From Promicromonospora sp042731755 (GTDB taxonomy: Bacteria; Actinomycetota; Actinomycetes; Actinomycetales; Cellulomonadaceae), in NCBI RefSeq assembly GCF_042731755.1, contig NZ_JBHWLR010000004.1, positions 372,001 through 436,000 on the forward strand: 64,000 nucleotides of DNA. Reading direction: 5' to 3'. This document shows positions 14,953 through 22,925 of the stretch, piece after piece (position 1 is the first letter of the stretch; the number at the start of each line of letters is the position of its first letter). The translations under genes and the position numbers were made by a program. Under the pieces are notes generated by a model. That model had not been told where the DNA came from. It made no database searches and saw only the letters and a program-made list of their open reading frames with translations.

Positions 14953-16266
14953 ATGCTGCGCCGCTCGTCCTTCGCGGTCGCGGCCGCGCTCACCACGGTC
15001 GCCCTGACCACCACCGCGGCCGTCAGCTTCACCGGGAGCGACGACGCGACGAACGGCTCCACGACGGCCGCCGAGCCGGCCGTGCAGCCCACGCCCGTCG
15101 CCATCACCAGCGCCGTCGTGACCGACCCCGACGTCCGGTCCGCCTCCGAGAAGGCGGACGCCGTCCTGAGCGACGCCGACTACGTGACCCGCGAGGGTGA
15201 CCTGACGGTCAAGGACCGCAAGAAGCTCCAGGCGGCCACCAAGGAGCTACGGACCATGCTGGACCGGGCCCGCGACGCCGCCACCACCGCCACGGGGCTG
15301 CGGCAGAACGCCGCGGCCTCCCGGAGCACCGAGCGCGCGTCGCTCGCCGAGCGCGCTGCCGACGCGTCGGCCGCCGAGGCGAGCGGGACCACCGACGACG
15401 CCGCCCGGGACACCGCGGCGGACGCCACCGATCCGACGAACCTGGCCGTCGCGGCCACGGACGTCACCCCGCTCGGCGGGCAGCAGACCGAGAGCCTTCC
15501 CATCCTCGCCACCCCGCTCGCCGACTCCGTCGAGAGCACCGCGGTGGCGAAGGAGGCGGAGCAGGCGGAGAAGTCCGCCGACACCGAGGACGCCAAGGCC
15601 GCCGCGAAGAGCGCGGCGGCGGCAGCGCCGTCGGCCGACCGGATCGAGAAGGTGACGACGTCGCTCCAGCGGCTCATCACCAAGACCGACGGCGACGCCG
15701 TCGTGTCGGTCGACCCGGGCCCCACGCCCGAGGAGATCGCCGCCGCGAAGAAGGCCGCCGAGGAGCGGCGCGAGGCCCGCGCAGAGCGCAAGGCCGAGCG
15801 CAAGGCCGAGGTGGCCCGGGAGAAGGCTGCGGCGCGCGCCAAGCAGATGGCCAAGGCCGCGAAGAGCTACGGCAACGGCCAGATCCCGTCGAGCGTGCTC
15901 TGCGGGCTGAGCTTCGCCTCGGGCGAGAAGCTGCGGTGTGACGCCGCGGTGGCGCTCGAGGACCTGAACCGCGCGTTCCGCGCCAAGTTCGGCCGGAGCC
16001 TGGACCTGACCGACGGCTACCGCTCCTACGGGGAGCAGGTGTCGGTCGCCGCCTCGCGGGGCGCCCTGGCCGCCGTGCCCGGCACGTCGAACCACGGCCT
16101 GGGCCAGGCCGTGGACCTGTCCGGCGGCATCGAGTCGTTCGGCAGCGCCGAGCACGCCTGGATGGTCGCCCACGCCGGGAAGTTCGGCTGGAAGCACCCG
16201 GGTTGGGCGCAGGCCGGCGGCAGCAAGCCGGAGGCCTGGCACTGGGAGTACGGCACGAAGTACTGA
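14953..16266 (+). CDS. M15-family D-alanyl-D-alanine carboxypeptidase, secreted
   Basis: The ATG at 14953 starts a 437-residue protein with a signal peptide (MLRRSSFAVAAALTTVALT). A long Ala/Glu/Lys-rich helical region (about 55-300) follows, probably coiled coil, including a run of RKAERKAE-type repeats. The C-terminal 130 residues are a VanY-type M15 peptidase: DGYRSYGEQ, SNHGLGQAVDLSGG (His and Asp zinc ligands) and PEAWHWEYG (catalytic Glu and last His). The enzyme trims the terminal D-Ala of peptidoglycan stem peptides outside the membrane. The coiled-coil stalk recalls RipA/NlpC-type cell-wall hydrolases. It has a long upstream leader. Confidence 0.85.
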   Translation: MLRRSSFAVAAALTTVALTTTAAVSFTGSDDATNGSTTAAEPAVQPTPVAITSAVVTDPDVRSASEKADAVLSDADYVTREGDLTVKDRKKLQAATKELRTMLDRARDAATTATGLRQNAAASRSTERASLAERAADASAAEASGTTDDAARDTAADATDPTNLAVAATDVTPLGGQQTESLPILATPLADSVESTAVAKEAEQAEKSADTEDAKAAAKSAAAAAPSADRIEKVTTSLQRLITKTDGDAVVSVDPGPTPEEIAAAKKAAEERREARAERKAERKAEVAREKAAARAKQMAKAAKSYGNGQIPSSVLCGLSFASGEKLRCDAAVALEDLNRAFRAKFGRSLDLTDGYRSYGEQVSVAASRGALAAVPGTSNHGLGQAVDLSGGIESFGSAEHAWMVAHAGKFGWKHPGWAQAGGSKPEAWHWEYGTKY

Positions 16267-16279
16267 GCCGCACGCCTGC

Positions 16280-16298
16280 GCCCGGTCCCGTACCGGGC
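16280..16298 (+). terminator. Short hairpin after the carboxypeptidase gene
   Basis: Seven-base arms (16280-16286 and 16292-16298) with a five-base loop lie 14 bases after the stop codon. There is no T-run; it is a modest candidate terminator. Confidence 0.4.
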
Positions 16299-16316
16299 GG
16301 CCCAGCCACGAGCCCC

Positions 16317-16369
16317 GGGGGGGGGGGGGGGGGGGTGTTTTTTCTTTTTGAACACCAAAACCCCCCCCC
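16317..16369. other. Homopolymer noise, likely unmarked contig join
   Basis: A run of 19 G is followed by T-rich then A-rich bases and a run of C. The texture matches the flanks of the three N gaps and is out of place in 73%-GC DNA, so this is probably a false join or misread hairpin. Confidence 0.65.
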
Positions 16370-16398
16370 ACACCCGCGTTCAACTTCCGTGGAAGTGG

Positions 16399-17460
16399 TC
16401 AGCCCAGGAGCAGGGTCACCAGCAGGGAGATCGGCAGGGCCAGGAGCATGCTCAGCAGCGTGATGTCGCGGACCGACGTCGTCGCCAGGCGGAAGTGTCC
16501 CGCGAACAGGAACACGTTCTGCGCCGTGGGCAGCGCCGCCATCAGCACCACCCCCAGCAGGTCCAGGCCGTCGAGCCCGAACAGGAACCGGCCCACGACC
16601 CACGCGAGCGCCGGCATGACCAGCGACTTGAGCACGGTGCCGAGCACCACCTCGGCGCGGGCGTCCCGGCCCAGCGGCCGCTGACCCCGCAGCGACATCC
16701 CGAACAGCAGCAGGAGCAGCGGCACCGAGGCGTGGCCCAGCATCTCGACCGGCTGCCCGAGCACCGCGGGCAGGTCCACCGAGAACGCCGCGGCGAGCAG
16801 ACCCAGCCCGGTCGCGACCGTCACGGGGTTGGCCAGCGACCGGGCGAGGGTGGCGCCCAGGGAGCGGGTCGGCCCTGCGCTGTCGGCACCGGCACCGGCA
16901 CCGGCACCGGCACCGGCACCGGCGTCGGCACCGGCACCGCCGTCGGCAGCGGAGCCGGCGGCGCCGTCGTCGTCGGAACGAGCGGCGGCGAACCGCCCCG
17001 CCCGCGCCGCCCGGTGCCGGTACCACGCGAACACCGACAGGTACACCGGCGCCACCACCAGGAGCTGCGCGATGAGCACCGACACCACCGGGGCGGCGGT
17101 GCCCACGGCGTACAGCGCGATGGGCACGCCGATGTTGCCCGCGTTCACGTACGAGCTCGCCATCGCGCCGGCTGCGACCGGGCCGGCGGGCCGCCGGAGC
17201 AGCCCGCCCGCGACCAGCGCGTAGAGCAGCCCCGTGGCCGCCGCCGTGATCAGCGCGATCGGGGTGTAGGTGCGCAGGACGGCGCCCAGGTCGGCGTCGG
17301 ACATGAGCAGGAACATCAGCGCCGGGTTGGTGATGTAGTACACCAGCGGCGCGATGCCGCGTTGCATGGCGCGGGCCTCGCCGGGCAGCACCCACGCGGC
17401 GACGAACCCCACCCCGACGAGCACGAGCACGATCGCAAACCCGAGCAGCACCCCGCTCAT
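16399..17460 (-). CDS. AEC-family (auxin efflux carrier type) transporter
   Basis: Start taken at ATG 17460 (MSGVLLGF); the longer frame enters a palindromic repeat. The 353-residue protein has about ten membrane helices in two halves. The first half carries YYITNPALMFLLM and SSYVNAGNIGVPIA, the second VPLLLLLFGMSLRGQ and LPTAQNVFLFA, typical of the AEC/permease family that moves carboxylates such as malate or malonate. The cytoplasmic loop between halves holds a Gly-Ala repeat from a hexanucleotide microsatellite. It lies downstream of gudD in the same orientation, so organic-acid transport fits, but the palindrome between them suggests a separate transcript. Confidence 0.8.
   Translation of the reverse strand: MSGVLLGFAIVLVLVGVGFVAAWVLPGEARAMQRGIAPLVYYITNPALMFLLMSDADLGAVLRTYTPIALITAAATGLLYALVAGGLLRRPAGPVAAGAMASSYVNAGNIGVPIALYAVGTAAPVVSVLIAQLLVVAPVYLSVFAWYRHRAARAGRFAAARSDDDGAAGSAADGGAGADAGAGAGAGAGAGADSAGPTRSLGATLARSLANPVTVATGLGLLAAAFSVDLPAVLGQPVEMLGHASVPLLLLLFGMSLRGQRPLGRDARAEVVLGTVLKSLVMPALAWVVGRFLFGLDGLDLLGVVLMAALPTAQNVFLFAGHFRLATTSVRDITLLSMLLALPISLLVTLLLG
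16885..16938. repeat. GGCACC hexanucleotide microsatellite in the AEC gene
   Basis: Six perfect GGCACC units (16885-16920), one variant (16921-16926) and two more perfect units run to 16938. They code the alternating Gly-Ala loop of the transporter. Changes in copy number would keep frame. Confidence 0.9.
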
Positions 17461-17484
17461 CCCAAACCCCGCCCCCCGCAAGAA

Positions 17485-17548
17485 CGCTGAGTGCTGGGTA
17501 TCTGCGGGGTCGTGGGGCTTTTGTCCCGCAAATAGCCAGCACTCAGCG
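17485..17548. repeat. Palindromic 3'-end repeat, family A copy 1
   Basis: Arms 17485-17508 and 17525-17548 match at 22 of 24 positions. The core GAGTGCTGG...TATCTGCG is shared with copies at 51606 and 57178 and a half copy at 21904. It follows the gudD stop at 17561 and probably serves as its terminator. Confidence 0.85.
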
Positions 17549-17560
17549 AGTCGGGCGGGG

Positions 17561-18889
17561 TCAGCGGACCAGGCACGGGCGCTTCGGGTCGAAGGACCAG
17601 CCCGGGATCAGGTACTGCATCGCCGTCGCGTCGTCGCGGGCGCCCAGGCCGTGCTCCAGGTACAGCTCGTGCGCGGCGGCCAGGCGCTCGCGGTCGAGCT
17701 CGACGCCGAGCCCCGGCGTCGTCGGCACCTGGATCGCGCCGCCGGTGATCTGCGGCGGCGCCGTCGTCAGGCCCTGCCCGTCCTGCCAGATCCAGTGCGT
17801 GTCCAGCGCTGTGATCTCGCCGGGCGCCGCCGCGCCGACGTGCGTGAACATCGCCAGCGAAATGTCGAAGTGGTTGTTGGAGTGCGACCCCCAGGTCAGC
17901 CCGAACTCGTGGCAGAGCTGGGCCACGCGCACGGAGCCCGCCATGGTCCAGAAGTGCGGGTCGGCCAGCGGGATGTCGACGGCGCCCCCGCGCACCGCGT
18001 GCGCCATCTCCCGCCAGTCGGTCGCGATCATGTTGGTCGCGGTCGGCAGCCCGGTCGCGCGCCTGAACTCCGCCATGACCTCCCGGCCGGAGAACCGGCC
18101 CTCGGCCCCGCACGGGTCCTCCGCGTAGGCGACGACGCCGCGCATGCGCCGGCCCAGCCGGATCGCGTCGGCCAGCAGCCAGCCGCCGTTGGGGTCGAGC
18201 GTGATCCGCGCGTCGGGGAAGCGCTCCTTGAGCGCGACGACGGTGTCCACCTCCAGGTCACCGGCCTGCACGCCGCCCTTGAGCTTGAAGTCGGTGAACC
18301 CGTACCGCTCGGCGGCGGCCTCGGCCAGGCGCACGACGGCGTCCGGCGTCATCGCCTCCTCGCGGCGCAGCCGCCCCCACGCGTCGGACTCGTCGTCCCC
18401 GCGCAGGTACGGCAGGTCGGTCGCGCCCGGGTCGCCCACGTAGAAGAGGTACCCGAGCATCGGCACGGCGTCGCGCTGGACGCCGTCGCCGAGCAGCTCC
18501 GCGACGGGCACGCCCAGGTCCTGGCCGTGCAGGTCGAGCAGCGCGGACTCCAGGGCCGTGACCGCGTGCACCGTGGTGCGCAGGTCGAAGGTCTGCAGCC
18601 CGCGCCCGCCGGCGTCGCGGTCGGCGAAGGCCCGCGCGACGTCGCGCAGCAGGGAGCGGTACCGCGCCACCGGCTGCCCGACGACGATCGCGCCGGCCTC
18701 CTCGATCGTGGCCCGGATCTTCTCCCCGCCGGGCACCTCGCCCAGCCCCGTGCGGCCGTCGGAGTCGGTGACGATCGCGACGTTCCGGGTGACGAACGGG
18801 GCGTGCGCGCCGGACAGGTTCAGGAGCATCGAGTCGTGGCCCGCGACGGGCACGACCTCGACGCGCGCGATCGTGGGGTGCGCGCTCAC
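17561..18889 (-). CDS. gudD: D-glucarate dehydratase
   Basis: A 442-residue enolase-superfamily protein, the usual GudD length. Diagnostic parts are GGEKIRATIEEAG, DFKLKGGV with the catalytic Lys, LDPNGGW with a metal-binding Asp, and WGSHSNNHFDISLAMFTHVG with the catalytic His region. The enzyme dehydrates D-glucarate (and L-idarate) to 5-keto-4-deoxyglucarate in the cytosol. It starts with GTG at 18889, overlapping the upstream dehydrogenase stop by four bases. It is third in the kdgD-KGSADH-gudD operon, so the full route to 2-oxoglutarate is encoded together. Confidence 0.93.
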   Translation of the reverse strand: MSAHPTIARVEVVPVAGHDSMLLNLSGAHAPFVTRNVAIVTDSDGRTGLGEVPGGEKIRATIEEAGAIVVGQPVARYRSLLRDVARAFADRDAGGRGLQTFDLRTTVHAVTALESALLDLHGQDLGVPVAELLGDGVQRDAVPMLGYLFYVGDPGATDLPYLRGDDESDAWGRLRREEAMTPDAVVRLAEAAAERYGFTDFKLKGGVQAGDLEVDTVVALKERFPDARITLDPNGGWLLADAIRLGRRMRGVVAYAEDPCGAEGRFSGREVMAEFRRATGLPTATNMIATDWREMAHAVRGGAVDIPLADPHFWTMAGSVRVAQLCHEFGLTWGSHSNNHFDISLAMFTHVGAAAPGEITALDTHWIWQDGQGLTTAPPQITGGAIQVPTTPGLGVELDRERLAAAHELYLEHGLGARDDATAMQYLIPGWSFDPKRPCLVR

Positions 18890-20538
18890 CGGGTGGCCTC
18901 CGCGGTCCGGGCGGCCTCAGCGGCGCCGTCCGTGACGTCGGTGTCCGTCGCGCCCAGGACGACGTCGAGCACGCCGTCCACCCGCCGCGTCAGGTGCCAC
19001 GGGTTGTCCGACCGGACCGGCTCGGGCAGCAGGTACTCCGGCAGGTTCTGGTAGGCCACGGGCCGCAGGAACCGCTCGATCGCGAGCGTGCCCACCGAGG
19101 TGGTGCGCCCGTCCGACGTCGCGGGGAACGGCCCGCCGTGCACCATCGCGTGCCCCACCTCGACGCCGGTGGGCCAGCCGTTGGCCAGGATGCGGCCGGC
19201 CTTGCGCTCCAGCACGGGCAGCAGCGCGGCGGCGGTCTCCCGGTCGGACTCGGTCAGGTGCAGCGTCACGGTGAGCTGCCCCTCCAGGCGCTCGACGGCG
19301 GACAGCAGCTCGGCGGCGTCCGAGTACCGGACCACGAGCGAGGCCGCGCCGAAGATCTCGGCCTGCAGCACGGGGTTGCTCAGCAGGGTCGGCACCGCGC
19401 TGGCGAACACCGCGGGGGCGGGGGCGTTCTGCGTCGCGCCGGGCGAGCCGGCCCCGACGAGCGACACGCCGTCCTGCGCGGCCAGCGCGTCCACGCCGTC
19501 CTGCCAGGCCTGCGCGATGCCCTCGGTGAGCATGGTCTGCCCGGCGGCGGCCGCGGCGGCGCGCCCGGCGGCGGCCACGAACGCGTCGCCGCGCTCGCCG
19601 TCCGGCACGAACACGAGGCCCGGTGCGGTGCAGAGCTGGCCCGACGAGCCGGTCACCGACGTGAGGTACGCGGCGGCCAGCGCGTCGACGTCGCCCGCGA
19701 GGGCGCCGTCGAGCAGGATCGTGGGGTTGATCGAGCTCATCTCGGCGTAGACGGGGATGGGCACGGGGCGGGCCGCGGCCGCCGCGACGAGCGCGAGGCC
19801 GCCGCCGCGGGAGCCGGTGAAGCCGACGGCCTGGATCACCGGGTCGGACACGAGCGCCTGGCCCACGACCTTGCCCGGCCCGTAGACCAGCGAGAACACG
19901 CCGGGGTGCAGACCGGACGAGGCCACGGCGTCCGCCACCGCGCGGCCCACGAGCTCGGCCGTGCCGGGGTGCGCGTTGTGCGCCTTGACGACGACGGGGC
20001 AGCCCGCGGCCAGCGCGGAGGCGGTGTCGCCGCCCGCGGTGGAGAAGGCGAGCGGGAAGTTGCTGGCACCGAACACGGCCACGGGGCCCACGGGCACCTT
20101 GCGCTGCCGGATGTCGGCGCGCGGCAGGGGAGTGCGGTCGGGCAGCGCGGGGTCGATCCGCACGCCGCGGTGGTCGCCCTGGCGCACGACCTGCGCGAAC
20201 AGGCGGAGCTGGTTCGTGGTGCGGGCGACCTCGCCCGTCAGGCGGGCCGCCGGGAGGCCGGTCTCCTGCATGGCCCGCGCGACGACGTCGGGCGCGACCG
20301 CCTCGATGTTGGCCGCGACCTGCTCCAGGAAGCGGGCGTGGGGCTCGGGCGCGAGCGCGGAGAAGGAGGCGAACGCCTCCTGCGCGGCCGCCGTGGCGCG
20401 GGCGACCTGTGCCTCGTCGAGCAGGGAGTACGCGGGTTCGAGGGCCTGGGCCGTGGCCGGGTCCTGCCCGGCGAATGTGCCGGCGGTGCCCGGAAGGGGC
20501 GCGCCGGCGACGATCGAGTGGCCGGTGAGCTGGGTCAT
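18886..20538 (-). CDS. 2-oxoglutarate semialdehyde dehydrogenase (glucarate operon)
   Basis: A 550-residue aldehyde dehydrogenase with an N-terminal extension and the motifs PVAVFGASNFPLAFS (cofactor-site strand), SSINPTILL and the active-site SSGQLCTAPGLVF. This pattern is typical of the alpha-ketoglutaric semialdehyde dehydrogenase group of hexarate and hydroxyproline pathways. It oxidises 2-oxoglutarate semialdehyde to 2-oxoglutarate with NAD(P)+. An AAGGAG site precedes the ATG at 20538. It lies 26 bases after kdgD, which makes its substrate, and overlaps gudD. A paralogue is at 52709. Confidence 0.88.
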   Translation of the reverse strand: MTQLTGHSIVAGAPLPGTAGTFAGQDPATAQALEPAYSLLDEAQVARATAAAQEAFASFSALAPEPHARFLEQVAANIEAVAPDVVARAMQETGLPAARLTGEVARTTNQLRLFAQVVRQGDHRGVRIDPALPDRTPLPRADIRQRKVPVGPVAVFGASNFPLAFSTAGGDTASALAAGCPVVVKAHNAHPGTAELVGRAVADAVASSGLHPGVFSLVYGPGKVVGQALVSDPVIQAVGFTGSRGGGLALVAAAAARPVPIPVYAEMSSINPTILLDGALAGDVDALAAAYLTSVTGSSGQLCTAPGLVFVPDGERGDAFVAAAGRAAAAAAGQTMLTEGIAQAWQDGVDALAAQDGVSLVGAGSPGATQNAPAPAVFASAVPTLLSNPVLQAEIFGAASLVVRYSDAAELLSAVERLEGQLTVTLHLTESDRETAAALLPVLERKAGRILANGWPTGVEVGHAMVHGGPFPATSDGRTTSVGTLAIERFLRPVAYQNLPEYLLPEPVRSDNPWHLTRRVDGVLDVVLGATDTDVTDGAAEAARTAEATR

Positions 20539-20564
20539 CGCATGTCTCCTTGAGGGCGTTCGGG

Positions 20565-21548
20565 TCAGCCGGCCAGGGTGTCGACGGCGGCGTCGGCAGT
20601 GCCGGCCGGAGCGGCGTCGGCCGCGGCCGGGCGCACCCCGGCGGCGTCGATCAGGGCGGAGAGGTCGGCGAGGTCCTGGTCGGTGAGGTCCTGGAGGGGC
20701 GCGCGCACGCTGCCCATGTCGCGGCCGACGGCCTTCATGCCGCCCTTGACGATGGAGACGCCGTACCCCTTGGTGCGGTCGCGGATGTCGAGGTAGGGCA
20801 GCACGAACCGGCGCAGCTTCTCGGTGACCGCGGCGTGGTTCAGCGCCCGGACGTCCCGGTAGAACTCCAGCGCGAACTCGGGCACGAAGTTGTACATGGC
20901 CGACGAGTAGGTGCTCATGCCGAGCTGCAGCAGCGGCAGGGCATAGGTCTCGGCGGTGGGCAGGCCGCCCAGGTAGAAGAGCCGGTCGCCGTTGGTGGCG
21001 TAGACGCGCGTGAGGTGCTCGATGTCGCCGATCGCGTCCTTGAACCCGATGAAGTTCGGGTGGCGCTCGGCCAGCCTTGCGACGGTGGTCGCCGAGTAGA
21101 TCGCGTTGCCGCGGTTGTAGACGATGACGCCGAGGTCGGTCGCGGCGCAGACGGCGGAGGCGTGCTCCAGCAGTCCGTCCTGGTCGGCCTCGGTGAGGTA
21201 CGGGGGCAGCAGCAGCAGGCCCTCGGCGCCGGCGTCCTGCGCGGCACGCGCGTTCTCGATCGCCTGGGCGGTGTTGCCGCCCGCGCTGCCGAGCACCGGG
21301 GTGCGGCCCGCGGCGGTCTCGACGGCGAGGCTCACCACGCGGGCCGACTCCTGCGGCGTCAGGCTGAAGCCCTCGCCCGTGCCGCCGGCGGCGAAGAGGC
21401 CGCCGATCCGGAAGCTCGACTGCCAGTCGATGTGGTCGCGGTACCGCTGCTCGTCGATCGCGCCGTCCGCGGTGAACGGCGTGACGGGGAACGACAGCAG
21501 CCCGTCCTTGAGGGCGACGGCGAGCTCCTGCGGTGCATACGTGGCCAA
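20565..21548 (-). CDS. kdgD: 5-dehydro-4-deoxyglucarate dehydratase
   Basis: The start is TTG at 21548, eight bases after a perfect AGGAGG; upstream in-frame ATG codons have no ribosome site. The 327-residue protein is a DHDPS-fold class I aldolase-type enzyme: GLLSFPVTPF, AAGGTGEGFSLT, VIVYNRGNA with the conserved Tyr, and FIGFKDAIGD with the Schiff-base Lys. KdgD dehydrates and decarboxylates 5-keto-4-deoxyglucarate to 2-oxoglutarate semialdehyde. It is the first gene of the operon, and a shared promoter element lies 80-100 bases upstream. Confidence 0.92.
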   Translation of the reverse strand: MATYAPQELAVALKDGLLSFPVTPFTADGAIDEQRYRDHIDWQSSFRIGGLFAAGGTGEGFSLTPQESARVVSLAVETAAGRTPVLGSAGGNTAQAIENARAAQDAGAEGLLLLPPYLTEADQDGLLEHASAVCAATDLGVIVYNRGNAIYSATTVARLAERHPNFIGFKDAIGDIEHLTRVYATNGDRLFYLGGLPTAETYALPLLQLGMSTYSSAMYNFVPEFALEFYRDVRALNHAAVTEKLRRFVLPYLDIRDRTKGYGVSIVKGGMKAVGRDMGSVRAPLQDLTDQDLADLSALIDAAGVRPAAADAAPAGTADAAVDTLAG

Positions 21549-21626
21549 GGTGGCCCCCTCCTGTGACAGACGTCGACGATGGCGACTGGTCGGGCTAGGT
21601 TCTCGGCGCCACGGTAAGAACCCTCC

Positions 21627-21644
21627 ACGATGCCTGTCCAAGCC
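21627..21644 (-). promoter_or_regulatory. kdgD promoter element shared with tctC
   Basis: The complement reads GGCTTGGACAGGCATCGT, identical at 17 of 18 positions to the element before tctC at 22841-22858. TTGGAC could be a -35 box with TTACCG about 18 bases downstream. A TTGATGCA half site (complement of 21651-21658) lies just upstream, as it does before tctC. Confidence 0.7.
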
Positions 21645-21658
21645 CGATCGTGCATCAA

Positions 21659-21910
21659 CTCATGCCCACTCGGTATCGCCGGCCCCGGCCGGCGTCGGTG
21701 GGGGGTGGGGGTTTTTTGGGTTTGGAAAACTCGGGGACGCAAAAAAACCACACCCCCACAAAGGGGGGGGGGGAAGAGGGGGAATCCCTGGGGGGAGGGN
21801 NNNNNNNNNCCACCCTCTATCCTCCTTGGTCCTCGCCGCCCTTGCTTGGTGGGGGTGGTGTGTGGGGGTGGGGGGGGGAAAAAGGGCCAGAAACAAAAAC
21901 CACCCAGCAC
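21659..21910. other. Contig join between the kdgD promoter and lysR end
   Basis: Ten N at 21800-21809 lie inside G-, A- and C-rich noise running from about 21700 to 21903. The right-hand contig begins inside a family A palindrome half (21904-21915), whose partner arm is missing. No gene is visible. Confidence 0.75.
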
Positions 21911-22789
21911 TCAACGGGAGGGGGTGAGGAAGCGGAGGAACTCGTGGAGGGCCGGGTTCTTCGAGTCCCGGTTCCAGATGGCGTGCAGCTCCACCACGCC
22001 GTGGGGGACGTCGAGCTCCACGAACGTGACGCCCGGCAGGCCCAGCAGGCGGGCCGACTCCGGGACGAACGCCACGCCGCGTCCGGCCGCCACGAGCGAG
22101 CACATCGTCAGGATCTGGCTGACGACGTGCACCACGTTGCCGTGCTCGACGGCGATGTAGCGCACCACCATGTCGTAGAAGTACCGGGCCTTCGTGGGGT
22201 GGTGCCCGACGACGGGCTGGTCGCGCAGGTCGGCGGCGGTCACGGGCCGGTCGAGCCGGGTCAGCGCGTGCCCGGGCGGCACGGCCAGCACCAGGTCCTC
22301 CGAGAGCAGGAGCCGGGAGTCGAAGCTCTCCTGGTCGAACGGCGGCCGGCCGAGTGCCAGGTCGAGCTCGCCGCGCCGGATCGCCTCGATCTGCTCGATC
22401 GTGACGAGCTCCTGGAGGTCGAGGTCGACGTCGGGCATGAACTCGGCGATCTCCTGCACCAGCGTGCCCAGCAGGCTGAACCCGGAGGCGGCGGTGAAGC
22501 CGAGGCGCAGCACGCCCGCGCGGCCGGCGGCGATCTTCCGGGCGAGCGCGGGGGCGGCGTCGGCGGCGGTCAGGAGGCGGCGGGCCTCCTCGAGGAACAC
22601 CGCGCCCGCCGTCGTCAGCTCGACGTGACGGTTGTCGCGTTCCAGCAGGGGGACGCCGACGGCGCGTTCCAGCTTCTGGACCTGACGGCTCAGGGGCGGC
22701 TGGGTCATGTTGAGTCGTTCCGCGGCGCGGCCGAAGTGGAGCTCTTCCGCGACGGCGAGGAAGCAGCGGACCTGGTCGAGGGTGTACAC
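21911..22789 (-). CDS. LysR-family regulator of the aldarate genes
   Basis: The 292-residue protein has the LysR helix-turn-helix at the N-terminus (LDQVRCFLAVAEELHFGRAA, then QPPLSRQVQKLE) and a two-lobed effector domain (GVLRLGFTAASGFSLLG, AAGRGVAFVPESA). It is divergent from tctC, with an intervening TTGAT-N11-ATCAA site. The same promoter element precedes kdgD, so it likely controls both uptake and catabolism; the inducer is probably glucarate, galactarate or a breakdown product. Its TGA stop lies inside the half palindrome at the contig end. Confidence 0.9.
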   Translation of the reverse strand: MYTLDQVRCFLAVAEELHFGRAAERLNMTQPPLSRQVQKLERAVGVPLLERDNRHVELTTAGAVFLEEARRLLTAADAAPALARKIAAGRAGVLRLGFTAASGFSLLGTLVQEIAEFMPDVDLDLQELVTIEQIEAIRRGELDLALGRPPFDQESFDSRLLLSEDLVLAVPPGHALTRLDRPVTAADLRDQPVVGHHPTKARYFYDMVVRYIAVEHGNVVHVVSQILTMCSLVAAGRGVAFVPESARLLGLPGVTFVELDVPHGVVELHAIWNRDSKNPALHEFLRFLTPSR

Positions 22790-22805
22790 GATGACCTTTC
22801 CGGGA

Positions 22806-22858
22806 TTGATGCATTCCGAGAATCAAGCAATGCAGTAAGAGGCTTAGACAGGCATCGT
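22806..22858 (+). promoter_or_regulatory. LysR site and promoter of tctCBA
   Basis: A perfect TTGAT-N11-ATCAA inverted repeat (22806-22826) has the T-N11-A form of LysR operators. It is followed by GGCTTAGACAGGCATCGT (22841-22858), containing a possible -35 (TTAGAC), with TATGCT about 19 bases on as a -10. Confidence 0.7.
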
Positions 22859-22925
22859 ATGGGCTTCCTATGCTCAACGCCCGACCGGCACCTGCCCGTC
22901 GGAGATCTCAACGAGGAGAGCTGTG

